Source: Sulfurovum sp.
Lineage (GTDB): Bacteria; Campylobacterota; Campylobacteria; Campylobacterales; Sulfurovaceae
Reading direction: 5' to 3'
Assembly: GCA_020721385.1 (NCBI GenBank)
Contig: DYMW01000054.1
Coordinates: 1-6,570, forward strand
Length of the DNA: 6,570 nt
Positions 1 through 6,024 of this stretch are shown piece by piece (within the stretch, counting starts at the first letter, position 1; each line of letters starts with the position of its first letter). The translations under genes and the position numbers were made by a program. Below the pieces are notes generated by a model. It searched no databases. It was not told the origin of the DNA and saw only the letters and a program-made list of their open reading frames with translations.

Positions 1-23
1 TTTAGATACGTTGTGAAAGAATT

Positions 24-689
24 TTACTTCTTTCTCGTCTCTTTCTCTTCAATGCCACTTATGCCAAAACGTCTTCCTAACTCTTGTTTGACACGGTCGG
101 GGGAGATGTCACGGTAGCCAAGACCTACTAAAGTGTGGTAGAGTAAATCGGCCGATTCATAGATGACCTGTTCATCACTCTCTTCATTGATAGCAACACA
201 CACTTCATCAGCTTCTTCACGAATTTTAGAGAGCATTAGCTCTTTGTCATTAAGCAGTTTTTTAGTCCACGATTTTGTACCATCGGTTGCATTTTTACGC
301 TCTAAAATGGTGTGATAAAGTGTATCAACTATGCTATACATGGCATTGGTATTAACCTCTTGTTCAAGAACTCTTTTGTTTTGCATGACCGAGGTAAAGA
401 AACAGCTTTTGGTACCTGTATGACATGCCACACCATTTTGATGAATTTTGAGTATTAAGGTATCTGCATCACAATCAAGCAACATATCTTTGACCTCTTG
501 GGTATGGTTAGAGCTTTCGCCTTTTTTCCAAATGCGTTGTTTGCTACGGCTAAAGTAGTGGGCGTAACCCGTGCTTAGTGTTAGGTTATATGCCTCTTCA
601 TTCATGTACCCCAACATTAAAATTTCATTGGTTTGATGGTCTTGGGCGATTGCAGGGATTAGGGGGTTTTTTTGCCAGTTGATTTGCAT
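24..689 (-). CDS. hisIE: Bifunctional phosphoribosyl-AMP cyclohydrolase / phosphoribosyl-ATP pyrophosphatase (HisIE)
   Basis: Cytoplasmic enzyme for histidine steps 2 and 3: the C-terminal HisE half hydrolyses PR-ATP to PR-AMP and PPi, and the N-terminal HisI half opens the purine ring to give ProFAR. The protein has 221 residues from the chosen start. HisI covers about residues 1-110: WKKGES (54-59), the DCDAD metal site (72-76), and ACHTG and SCF, giving the usual cysteine trio C73, C89, C96. HisE covers about 115-210: SW/T..LL, then EEADE (158-162) and ESADLLYH (178-185), the acidic MazG-like metal site plus the YHxLV helix. All key residues are intact and the length is normal for the fused form. 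The frame stays open upstream to a GTG at 728, but the ATG at 689 is preferred: TGGAGA lies 7-8 bases upstream, HisI proteins usually begin close to this point, and the extension would translate a hairpin. It is the last visible gene of the leftward unit, 47 bp after the SPFH gene. Family knowledge gives the function; regulation by the hairpin is only inference. Confidence 0.96.
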   Translation of the reverse strand: MQINWQKNPLIPAIAQDHQTNEILMLGYMNEEAYNLTLSTGYAHYFSRSKQRIWKKGESSNHTQEVKDMLLDCDADTLILKIHQNGVACHTGTKSCFFTSVMQNKRVLEQEVNTNAMYSIVDTLYHTILERKNATDGTKSWTKKLLNDKELMLSKIREEADEVCVAINEESDEQVIYESADLLYHTLVGLGYRDISPDRVKQELGRRFGISGIEEKETRKK

Positions 690-696
690 GAAATTT

Positions 697-702
697 TCTC
701 CA
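697..702 (-). promoter_or_regulatory. Ribosome-binding site that fixes the hisIE start
   Basis: On the minus strand TGGAGA sits 7 bases before the ATG at 689, a good Shine-Dalgarno match. The alternative GTG at 728 has only A/T-rich sequence (CAATTATA) before it. This decides for the shorter, 221-residue HisIE. Confidence 0.8.
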
Positions 703-706
703 TCTG

Positions 707-728
707 GTGTGGGTGTTTTTACCCACAC
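707..728 (-). repeat. Intercistronic hairpin between the SPFH gene and hisIE
   Basis: Perfect inverted repeat: arms GTGTGGGT and ACCCACAC (8 bp, five of them G-C pairs) around a 6-base loop (AAAAAC on the transcribed strand). It begins 8 bases after the SPFH stop codon and ends 4 bases before the hisIE Shine-Dalgarno. In the mRNA it is followed by CAGATGGAGAAAA, not a U-run, so it is not a textbook intrinsic terminator. Plausible roles are 3'-end protection or processing of the upstream ilvE-SPFH message, partial attenuation, or limiting ribosome access to hisIE. The structure is seen directly; the role is inference. Confidence 0.7.
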
Positions 729-736
729 TATAATTG

Positions 737-1873
737 TTATTGAGCTGAAATGGCTTTTTGTTCTTTACCTTTGGCATCGACCCAAATGTTTGGTACGGCT
801 CCACCAGGGGTTAAGAAGATTTGAGCATCTTTATTCACTTTTAGGGCTTCGTTGAACAATCCTTGCGTTTTGATTTGTTCAAGTTGAAGCAATTGCGGGG
901 TCAATGATGACGAAATTAGGTTGTTCGCTTTGGCTTGTTCTTCGGCTTCGATTCTAATTTTATCGGCTTCTCCTTGGGCTACAATTCTGTTTCTTTCGGC
1001 TTCACCACGGGCAATTTCAGCATTTTTTTGTGCTTGTTGTTTTGCTTTCTCTTTTTGTTGTTCTGCAATGGTAACATCTTGTTTGGCAGCTTGAACCTCT
1101 TCAATTTTCTCTTTAATTTTTTCAGGAAGAATAATACTTCTTAGTTCAACAGAAGAGAGAAGAACAGGTTGATTTTCAAGTGAGTCAATTCGTTCTTTTA
1201 CTTTGGTTTGAATGGCTGCGGTAATTTCATTTCTCATTTCAGGAAGTTTTTCTGCGGTGTATTGACCTACAACATCACGAACCACTTCACGTACTTTAGA
1301 GTTGATGATTTTCTCTTCCCAACTTGCTCCCCATTTTTCAATGGTTCTTGGTGCTGATTCGGCTTTGAGGCTGTATTGAACAGCAATATCAATGTTAACA
1401 GTTAAACCTCTTTTGTCCAATACTTGAATGGCAGGATTTCTTTTGAGTCCACCCTCAAAACCATCTGATGAAGCACCTGATAATTTTGAATCATAATCAT
1501 CTCCAATGCTGTTTGTTTCTGTGTTACTGTAGGTAATGAGTCTAATACGTGTATTGACAGGAATAATTCTTTCAAAAATAGGAATGAAAAAGTGTAAACC
1601 AGCGTTTAATGGAGTTTCATCAAATTTACCAGTACGTACTTTAATTCCTACTTCACCCGAGTTAATAATGGTAAAGGGTTTAAAAAATATAAAACTCGCG
1701 ACCAAAGCTAAAATAATAAATATTGATGTGGGTGCGGTTTTATTACCACCTCCACCCATTCCTTGGGTGTTTCTAGGTGTTTGGTCATTGGGTGTTTGGT
1801 TATCTCCACCACCGTTATTATTGGTATTGTTGGGGCGTTTCTTCTTGAAATAGTCGTTCATGTCTGCTGGCAT
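737..1873 (-). CDS. SPFH/prohibitin-family membrane protein (HflK-like topology)
   Basis: Inner-membrane scaffold protein of the SPFH (stomatin/prohibitin/flotillin/HflKC) family, 378 residues. Members form large ring assemblies that organise membrane domains or restrain the FtsH protease; the partner here is unknown. Order: a polar low-complexity stretch (about 5-48) rich in Asn, Gly, Thr and Pro with QTP repeats; one transmembrane helix (about 49-70, IFIILALVASFIFF); the SPFH fold (about 71-255) starting with GEVGIKVRTGKF and including a Gly/Asp/Ser-rich stretch near 118-145; a charged Ala/Glu/Lys/Gln coiled coil (about 255-320); and a hydrophobic C-terminal segment ending in a polar tail. 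The N-terminal low-complexity stretch plus one helix recalls HflK, but no HflC-like partner lies alongside. Start: AAGGA lies 6 bases before the ATG at 1873; the internal ATG at 1861 has no such site. The Shine-Dalgarno overlaps the ilvE TAA, implying co-transcription and probable translational coupling. From memory, Campylobacter also carries an SPFH gene beside ilvE. The family call is secure, the cellular role is not. Confidence 0.93.
   Translation of the reverse strand: MPADMNDYFKKKRPNNTNNNGGGDNQTPNDQTPRNTQGMGGGGNKTAPTSIFIILALVASFIFFKPFTIINSGEVGIKVRTGKFDETPLNAGLHFFIPIFERIIPVNTRIRLITYSNTETNSIGDDYDSKLSGASSDGFEGGLKRNPAIQVLDKRGLTVNIDIAVQYSLKAESAPRTIEKWGASWEEKIINSKVREVVRDVVGQYTAEKLPEMRNEITAAIQTKVKERIDSLENQPVLLSSVELRSIILPEKIKEKIEEVQAAKQDVTIAEQQKEKAKQQAQKNAEIARGEAERNRIVAQGEADKIRIEAEEQAKANNLISSSLTPQLLQLEQIKTQGLFNEALKVNKDAQIFLTPGGAVPNIWVDAKGKEQKAISAQ
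1760..1801 (-). repeat. Short imperfect repeat encoding a QTP-rich linker in the SPFH protein
   Basis: On the plus strand GGTGTTT recurs three times within about 35 bases (near 1766, 1776 and 1791). The minus strand encodes the peptide run NQTP-NDQTP-RNTQ (residues 25-38). It lies in the disordered segment before the membrane helix. Such repeats can change copy number by slippage without breaking the frame when the unit is a multiple of three; that possibility is inference. Confidence 0.55.
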
Positions 1874-1882
1874 AGCATTCCT

Positions 1883-2800
1883 TTATATATAAGTTAAATA
1901 GTGTTTGTATTTTTCATTTCGACCAAATACAATGTCAAAATAGGTGCTTTGAATCTTTTCTGTTATCTCACCACGAGAACCTTTACCAATGGTACGTGCA
2001 TCAACAATACGTACAGGAGTAATCTCGGCAGCAGTTCCTGTTAAGAATGCTTCATCGGCAATGTATACTTCTTCACGAGAGATTCTACGGTGAATGACTT
2101 CATAACCCATATCTTGAGCAATTTCAATAACGGTTTTTTGGGTGATTGATACCAAAGAGTTGTCGTTTGGTGGGGTGATAATTTGTCCATTTTTAACCAT
2201 AAAAAAACTGGCACCACTTGCTTCGGCTACATACCCTTGGTCATCTAAAAGTAGGGCTTCATCGTATCCACAATCAATCGCTTCATATTTTGCCATTTGA
2301 GAGTTTAAGTAGTTGGCGGTTGCTTTTGCTTTTCCCATGTTTGAGGTGTTTGCAGGTCGTGTCATAGAAGCAATTTTAAGTTTGATTCCCGATTTAAGAC
2401 CCTCTTCACCAAGGTATGCACCCCATTCCCAAGCAGCCATTACCGTTTCTACAGGAGCATTTTTATGATAAACACCCATAATACCATAACCTAAAAAAGC
2501 AAAAGGTCTAATATAAACATTGTCGCCTGTAAATTCATTTCTTCTAAGCAATTCAAGTTGTGCCTCATTCATCTCTTCAACAGTGTAAGGGATATCCATA
2601 AGGGTCATTTTTGCGGACTCTTTAAGTCTTGTTGTGTGATCGTTGAGTCTAAAAATGGCATAACCATCTTTTGTTTTGTAAGCTTTTGTTCCTTCAATTA
2701 CGCCATTTCCATAGTGTAACGTGTGTGACAATACATGCGTTTGTGCATCATGCCAAGGTTTAAATTCACCATTCATCCATATATATTTTGCTGCATCCAT
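1883..2800 (-). CDS. ilvE: Branched-chain amino acid aminotransferase
   Basis: PLP-dependent fold-type IV aminotransferase that makes Val, Ile and Leu from their 2-oxo acids using glutamate, in the cytoplasm. It has 305 residues, close to the roughly 309 of E. coli IlvE. Visible hallmarks: LSHTLHYGNGVIEGTKAY (24-41), the N-terminal substrate-side motif; YIRPF with R98; K159 in KATANYLNS, aligned with the PLP-binding lysine of KAGGNYLSS in E. coli; E193 in VAEASGASFF, the residue contacting the pyridine nitrogen; and GTAAEITPV (255-263), the BCAT signature that separates this enzyme from D-amino-acid transaminase and ADC lyase. Start: ATG at 2800 with GGAG 9 bases upstream, and the MDAAKYIWMNGEF opening is typical of the family. 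It is the first gene of the leftward unit, divergent from the AsmA-like gene. No leader peptide or attenuator-like structure is visible in the short upstream region. All catalytic residues are present. Confidence 0.96.
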   Translation of the reverse strand: MDAAKYIWMNGEFKPWHDAQTHVLSHTLHYGNGVIEGTKAYKTKDGYAIFRLNDHTTRLKESAKMTLMDIPYTVEEMNEAQLELLRRNEFTGDNVYIRPFAFLGYGIMGVYHKNAPVETVMAAWEWGAYLGEEGLKSGIKLKIASMTRPANTSNMGKAKATANYLNSQMAKYEAIDCGYDEALLLDDQGYVAEASGASFFMVKNGQIITPPNDNSLVSITQKTVIEIAQDMGYEVIHRRISREEVYIADEAFLTGTAAEITPVRIVDARTIGKGSRGEITEKIQSTYFDIVFGRNEKYKHYLTYI

Positions 2801-2843
2801 CTGGTCTTGCTCCGTTGTTTATAGTATTAAAAAATAATGGCAC

Positions 2844-2849
2844 ATTTTA
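2844..2849 (-). promoter_or_regulatory. Candidate -10 element for the ilvE unit
   Basis: On the minus strand GCTAAAATG gives TAAAAT, matching the gnTAnaAT style of Campylobacterota sigma-70 promoters. It lies about 44 bases before the ilvE ATG. No good -35 hexamer sits 16-18 bases upstream; weak -35 boxes are usual in this phylum. A second A/T-rich stretch nearer the gene (TAATACTAT, minus strand, about 2820-2828) is an alternative. Confidence 0.4.
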
Positions 2850-2878
2850 GCCAAAGTCGTGTTAAACTCTCTTTTTAT

Positions 2879-2888
2879 GATAAAATAT
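2879..2888 (+). promoter_or_regulatory. Candidate -10 element for the AsmA-like gene
   Basis: GATAAAATAT fits the extended gnTAnaATwa pattern exactly and follows a T-rich run (2868-2876). Transcription would start near 2894, leaving a very short leader that just includes the AGGA ribosome-binding site at 2901-2904, 6 bases before the ATG at 2911. The two divergent candidates are only about 30 bp apart, so RNA polymerase binding at one could interfere with the other. Confidence 0.45.
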
Positions 2889-2910
2889 CAAAAAATTAAC
2901 AGGATTAAAT

Positions 2911-4419
2911 ATGAAGCATTTTATTAAATATTTATTGCTATTTTCGGGCTTTTTACTACTACTTTTTTATTATTTGATAAGAACCACCACAGGTAATGAA
3001 CATGTTGCTGATTATTTAACCTATTATCTTTCAAAAAAAACCAACAATGAGATAGTTGTTTCTTCTTTAATTTTAAAAAATTATCCTCACTTAACACTTG
3101 ATATGACCATCAATAAAACCGCCAAAGTCCAATTGGTAGGAGAAGCCAATATACATGCAATCAACATGGAGTATCATCTAAAGGGTGATACATTACAGAT
3201 AAACAATTTTGTGACCAATACCAAGGTCGATATTGTAGGGCATCTTTCGGGTTCTCTTTCTGGGTTGTTGGTGACAGGAAAGGGGAGTGCGTTTACAGGG
3301 TCAATAGAGTTTGATGGCATCAAAACTCCTCAAAATTTTCAAGATACACACATTGCACTTCAAGGCGTAGAGAGTGAAGATGTTTTAACTTTTCTAAAGA
3401 AAAAACCGATGGTTCAAGGTCGAGCGAATATTGATGTTAATTTAACAAGGTGGAGTAATATTGAAGAACAGGGTATGGTGGTGTATCGTCTTAAAAATGG
3501 AATGCTACCAGCCATCACCAACGTTCCTGTTGCTATGAATGCAGAGATAAAACTCAATGATGTTCACTATACCTATGGGGTAGAGATAAACTCCACTATA
3601 GGAACTGTTTCGCTCATCAATGGTGGTTACGATAAACCTACAAAAGTGATACGGTGTGCGTATACGTTAGACATTAATGATGTGAGTTCTTTGGAAGCAC
3701 TTTTAAAACACAAATACAAAGGTGGCTTAAAAGCTTCGGGTAATCTTACCTATGATAAAGGGTTTAGAATTGAAGGAAGTACCGAGAAATTGGGGGGAAA
3801 TTTACAGTTTATGTACAATGGAAAGAGTCTTGATTTAGACCTTTATGGTGTGTCGTTGGTTGCATTGTTGGAGCAGTATGATTACCCTACGTTGTTACAA
3901 GCCAATCTGTTTGGAACCATTAATTATAACATTCCCGATAAAATTATCGTGATGAACAGTGAGTTGAAACAAGCCAAATTTAGGAGAAACCAAATAACTG
4001 ACATGGTTTTTTCTACGACAGGCATTGATATGTTGAAGAATGTTTATGACAAAAGTACGTTTATTGGTGGGTTTCAAGAGGGAGTTTTATCTTCTATCTT
4101 AAAACTTGATGATGGAAAAAATCATTTTTACCTCACCGATACAAAAATGAATTCCATTAAAAACACCATTAATTCTAATTTTGAAATCAAAATAGAAGGG
4201 CAAGAGCTTTTGGGTAACATCTATGGAAACTTACAGAATCCTCAAGTTAATGTCAATGTAAAACGACTTCTTAAGTATCAAGTAGGCAAACAGATAGAGG
4301 GATGGTTGAGCAACGAACAGAAACAAGAAATTAAAAATGAGATTAATCAAGTAAGCGAAACCCTAAAAAATATAGATGTAAAAGAAGAAGCAAAATCGTT
4401 ATTGAATAGATTGTTTTAA
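2911..4419 (+). CDS. AsmA-like envelope protein, membrane-anchored
   Basis: A 502-residue protein with a short basic start, one hydrophobic helix (about 7-23, LLLFSGFLLLLFYYLI) that looks like an uncleaved signal anchor, and a large periplasmic part. The body alternates short hydrophobic beta-strand patterns with Gly/Asn turns (for example GHLSGSLSGLLVTGKGSAF, then repeated G-xLx-Y/F units), as in the beta-groove repeats of AsmA/TamB/YhdP proteins. GNIYGNLQNPQVNVNVKRLL (435-454) resembles the G-x-L-x-NP-x-V motif near the C-terminus of AsmA family members; a charged amphipathic helix (about 458-502) follows. There is only one cysteine and no enzyme motif. AsmA-like proteins elsewhere are implicated in moving phospholipid between inner and outer membrane; that role here is inference. 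It is shorter than TamB and nearer AsmA in size. Start is supported by AGGA 6 bases upstream and by the hydrophobic N-terminus. It stands alone between a divergent ilvE and a separately promoted aldehyde dehydrogenase. Confidence that it is a gene is high; family placement is moderate. Confidence 0.85.
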   Translation: MKHFIKYLLLFSGFLLLLFYYLIRTTTGNEHVADYLTYYLSKKTNNEIVVSSLILKNYPHLTLDMTINKTAKVQLVGEANIHAINMEYHLKGDTLQINNFVTNTKVDIVGHLSGSLSGLLVTGKGSAFTGSIEFDGIKTPQNFQDTHIALQGVESEDVLTFLKKKPMVQGRANIDVNLTRWSNIEEQGMVVYRLKNGMLPAITNVPVAMNAEIKLNDVHYTYGVEINSTIGTVSLINGGYDKPTKVIRCAYTLDINDVSSLEALLKHKYKGGLKASGNLTYDKGFRIEGSTEKLGGNLQFMYNGKSLDLDLYGVSLVALLEQYDYPTLLQANLFGTINYNIPDKIIVMNSELKQAKFRRNQITDMVFSTTGIDMLKNVYDKSTFIGGFQEGVLSSILKLDDGKNHFYLTDTKMNSIKNTINSNFEIKIEGQELLGNIYGNLQNPQVNVNVKRLLKYQVGKQIEGWLSNEQKQEIKNEINQVSETLKNIDVKEEAKSLLNRLF

Positions 4420-4423
4420 GCGG

Positions 4424-4435
4424 ATTCTATAGAAT
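4424..4435. repeat. 12-bp perfect palindrome between the AsmA-like and aldehyde dehydrogenase genes
   Basis: ATTCTATAGAAT reads the same on both strands. It starts 5 bases after the AsmA-like stop codon and ends about 20 bases before the TATAAT element at 4455. It is followed by TTTTTG, so a small hairpin (ATTC/GAAT, loop TATA) with a U-run could act as a weak terminator for the upstream gene. Its location at -30 to -40 relative to the next promoter also suits an operator. The half ATTCTATA recurs at 4468-4475. Role uncertain. Confidence 0.4.
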
Positions 4436-4452
4436 TTTTGTAAAGTTCTTCT

Positions 4453-4462
4453 GCTATAATCA
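4453..4462 (+). promoter_or_regulatory. Promoter -10 element for the aldehyde dehydrogenase gene
   Basis: GCTATAATCA contains a perfect TATAAT (4455-4460) in a gnTAnaATwa context. Transcription would begin near 4467, which is downstream of the ATG at 4463, so that upstream in-frame ATG could not be used from this promoter. No clear -35 hexamer lies at the standard distance. Confidence 0.6.
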
Positions 4463-4477
4463 ATGATATTCTATATT

Positions 4478-4483
4478 AAGGTG
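4478..4483 (+). promoter_or_regulatory. Ribosome-binding site that fixes the aldehyde dehydrogenase start
   Basis: AAGGTG followed by an A-run places the ATG at 4490 at a suitable distance (6 bases). The in-frame ATG at 4463 has no purine-rich site upstream and would add nine residues (MIFYIKVKK) encoded by the ribosome-binding region itself. Confidence 0.8.
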
Positions 4484-4489
4484 AAAAAA

Positions 4490-5941
4490 ATGTTTGAAAT
4501 ATTTAAAAGTAACAATTCAATACAAAATGCAAAAATGTTTATGGGTAGCACTGAAGAGACCAAAGAGAACTTAAGTGAACGTAAAAGTTCGTATAGTGGT
4601 AAAGTGGTTAGTACTGCTCCGATTTGTAATGCCGAAGATACAATTCGTGCGTTAAAAATCGCAGAACAAGCCTCTAAAGTTACTGCAAAATCTCCATTGC
4701 ATCAACGTGTTGCATGGCTTGAAGATGTAGCCGATAGATTACGAGAACATCGTGAAGATATGGCGTTGACCTTGGTACATGAGGTGGCAAAACCATTGGC
4801 GTATGCCCGTATAGAGGTTGATAGATGTATTGAGACCATTGAGCTAACCGCCAAAGAGTTGGTGGCACTCCATGGTGAGACGATTCCTACCGATATTGCT
4901 CCAAGTGGTAAAAAAACCATGGCCTATTTTACGCGTGTGCCTGTTGGGGTGGTGGCATGTATCACACCGTTTAATTTTCCATTGAATTTGGTCGCACATA
5001 AAATAGCACCAGCACTTGGAGCAGGAAATTCGGTGGTTTTAAAACCAACGCCTGAAGCACCCATGACAGCGTATAAATTGGCAAAACTCTTTAACAGTTC
5101 TAAATATGCAATTAAAGATGCTTTATCGGTTGTCTATGGCGATGTAGAGGTAGGAAGCACCTTGGTAAAAAGCATGATTCCTCGTGTGTTGTCGTTTACG
5201 GGTTCGGTGCCTGTAGGAAATATTATTACCCAACAAGCAGGAATTAAAAAGGTGAGTTTAGAGTTGGGCGGAAATGCAGCGACTTTTATTGATACCTCTG
5301 CTGATATTGTATTGGCTGGTAAACGTTGTGCCTTTGGAGCATTTGTCAATTCGGGGCAAGTCTGTATTTCACTTCAAAGAATTTATGTTCATGAGGGGAT
5401 TTATGATGCTTTTGCCGAAGCGTTGGCAACAGAAACCAAAAAGCTTAAAGTAGGTTCACCTTATGAAGAAGATACGTTTATGGGACCATTGATTGATGAA
5501 GAGTCATTAGACCGAGCCAAATCATGGGTAGCCAGTGCCATAAATGAAGGGGCAACGCTACTAACAGGTGGTGAGGTGATTGATGGAAGCTTTACACCAA
5601 CCGTGATGACTGATGTAACCGATGAGATGAAAATTGTTTGTGAAGAGGTTTTTGCTCCAATTGTCTCTTTGGTCAAAGTGAAGAGTTATGAAGAGGCGAT
5701 TGTTAAAATGAATGATTCACCCTATGGATTACAATTTTCCATCTTTACCAATGATTTACGCTTAACGCAACGTTTTATAGAAGATGCCGATTGTGGAGGC
5801 GTGGTGATTAATGATATTCCAACATTGCGTTTTGATGTACAACCTTATGGCGGTTCAAAATTATCAGGCGTAGGACGCGAAGGACCTAAATGGGCATTGG
5901 AAGAGTTTACCGAAATTAAAAGCGTGGTGATTTGCTATTAA
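4490..5941 (+). CDS. NAD(P)-dependent aldehyde dehydrogenase, lactaldehyde/GAPN-like group
   Basis: Oxidises an aldehyde to the acid with NAD(P)+, in the cytoplasm; 483 residues, a full-length ALDH superfamily member. Numbering from the chosen start: TPFNFP with N162, the oxyanion-hole asparagine; VVLKPTPEAP with K185, for cofactor binding; FTGSVPVG (236-243), the Rossmann-type cofactor loop; LELGGNA with E258, the general base; FVNSGQVCIS with C292, the catalytic thiol; EEVFAP with E386, binding nicotinamide ribose; and PYGGSKLSGVGREG near the C-terminus. NDIPTLRFDVQPYGG and NSGQVCISLQRIYV resemble the group containing lactaldehyde/glycolaldehyde dehydrogenases, non-phosphorylating GAPDH and phosphonoacetaldehyde dehydrogenase, rather than betaine-aldehyde or ALDH2-type enzymes. 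The substrate cannot be read from sequence, and no neighbouring gene suggests one: there is no phosphonate, sulfonate or diol gene. All catalytic residues are present. It has its own TATAAT promoter and no partner gene in close spacing; the next gene is 124 bp downstream. Confidence 0.94.
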   Translation: MFEIFKSNNSIQNAKMFMGSTEETKENLSERKSSYSGKVVSTAPICNAEDTIRALKIAEQASKVTAKSPLHQRVAWLEDVADRLREHREDMALTLVHEVAKPLAYARIEVDRCIETIELTAKELVALHGETIPTDIAPSGKKTMAYFTRVPVGVVACITPFNFPLNLVAHKIAPALGAGNSVVLKPTPEAPMTAYKLAKLFNSSKYAIKDALSVVYGDVEVGSTLVKSMIPRVLSFTGSVPVGNIITQQAGIKKVSLELGGNAATFIDTSADIVLAGKRCAFGAFVNSGQVCISLQRIYVHEGIYDAFAEALATETKKLKVGSPYEEDTFMGPLIDEESLDRAKSWVASAINEGATLLTGGEVIDGSFTPTVMTDVTDEMKIVCEEVFAPIVSLVKVKSYEEAIVKMNDSPYGLQFSIFTNDLRLTQRFIEDADCGGVVINDIPTLRFDVQPYGGSKLSGVGREGPKWALEEFTEIKSVVICY

Positions 5942-5995
5942 TATTGGCTCAATTTTTATAGATATTCTCTGTAACTAATTTTCAACAAAGATATG

Positions 5996-6013
5996 TTATA
6001 CTATAAATATAAT
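5996..6013 (+). promoter_or_regulatory. Candidate -10 region for the DUF420 gene
   Basis: Two overlapping A/T-rich candidates occur: TATACT (5997-6002) and TATAAT (6008-6013). Either would start transcription within the 124-bp gap after the aldehyde dehydrogenase and give a leader of about 45-60 bases. No convincing -35 is seen. No strong terminator is visible in 5942-5990, so read-through from upstream is also possible. Confidence 0.4.
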
Positions 6014-6024
6014 GTTTTCTTATG

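Noticed and set aside
1..23. Possible further gene downstream of hisIE at the left edge
   Set aside because: Only 23 bases are available, with no ribosome-binding site or start codon that could be assigned.
707..728. Intrinsic terminator ending the ilvE-SPFH transcript
   Set aside because: The stem is good but no U-run follows on the transcribed strand; kept only as a hairpin of unknown role.
935..1144. Plus-strand open frame rich in Phe and Leu, opposite the SPFH gene
   Set aside because: It is the antisense shadow of the coiled-coil region (Glu/Lys/Gln/Ala codons read backwards as Phe/Leu/Cys). It has no ribosome-binding site and no family resemblance.
1536..1853. Plus-strand open frame with poly-Pro and Leu/Val runs opposite the SPFH N-terminus
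   Set aside because: The runs are reverse complements of the Gly/Asn codons of the low-complexity linker; no promoter or ribosome-binding site, and the sense-strand gene is secure.
3895..4077. Minus-strand 60-codon open frame inside the AsmA-like gene
   Set aside because: It is fully antisense to a gene with good start signals and has no recognisable features of its own.
4463..4489. Upstream in-frame ATG as start of the aldehyde dehydrogenase
   Set aside because: It overlaps the promoter and lies before the expected transcription start; the ATG at 4490 has a proper ribosome-binding site.
4680..5676. Several minus-strand open frames of 60-72 codons inside the aldehyde dehydrogenase gene
   Set aside because: They overlap a well-conserved enzyme, have low-information translations and no ribosome-binding sites; they are chance antisense frames.
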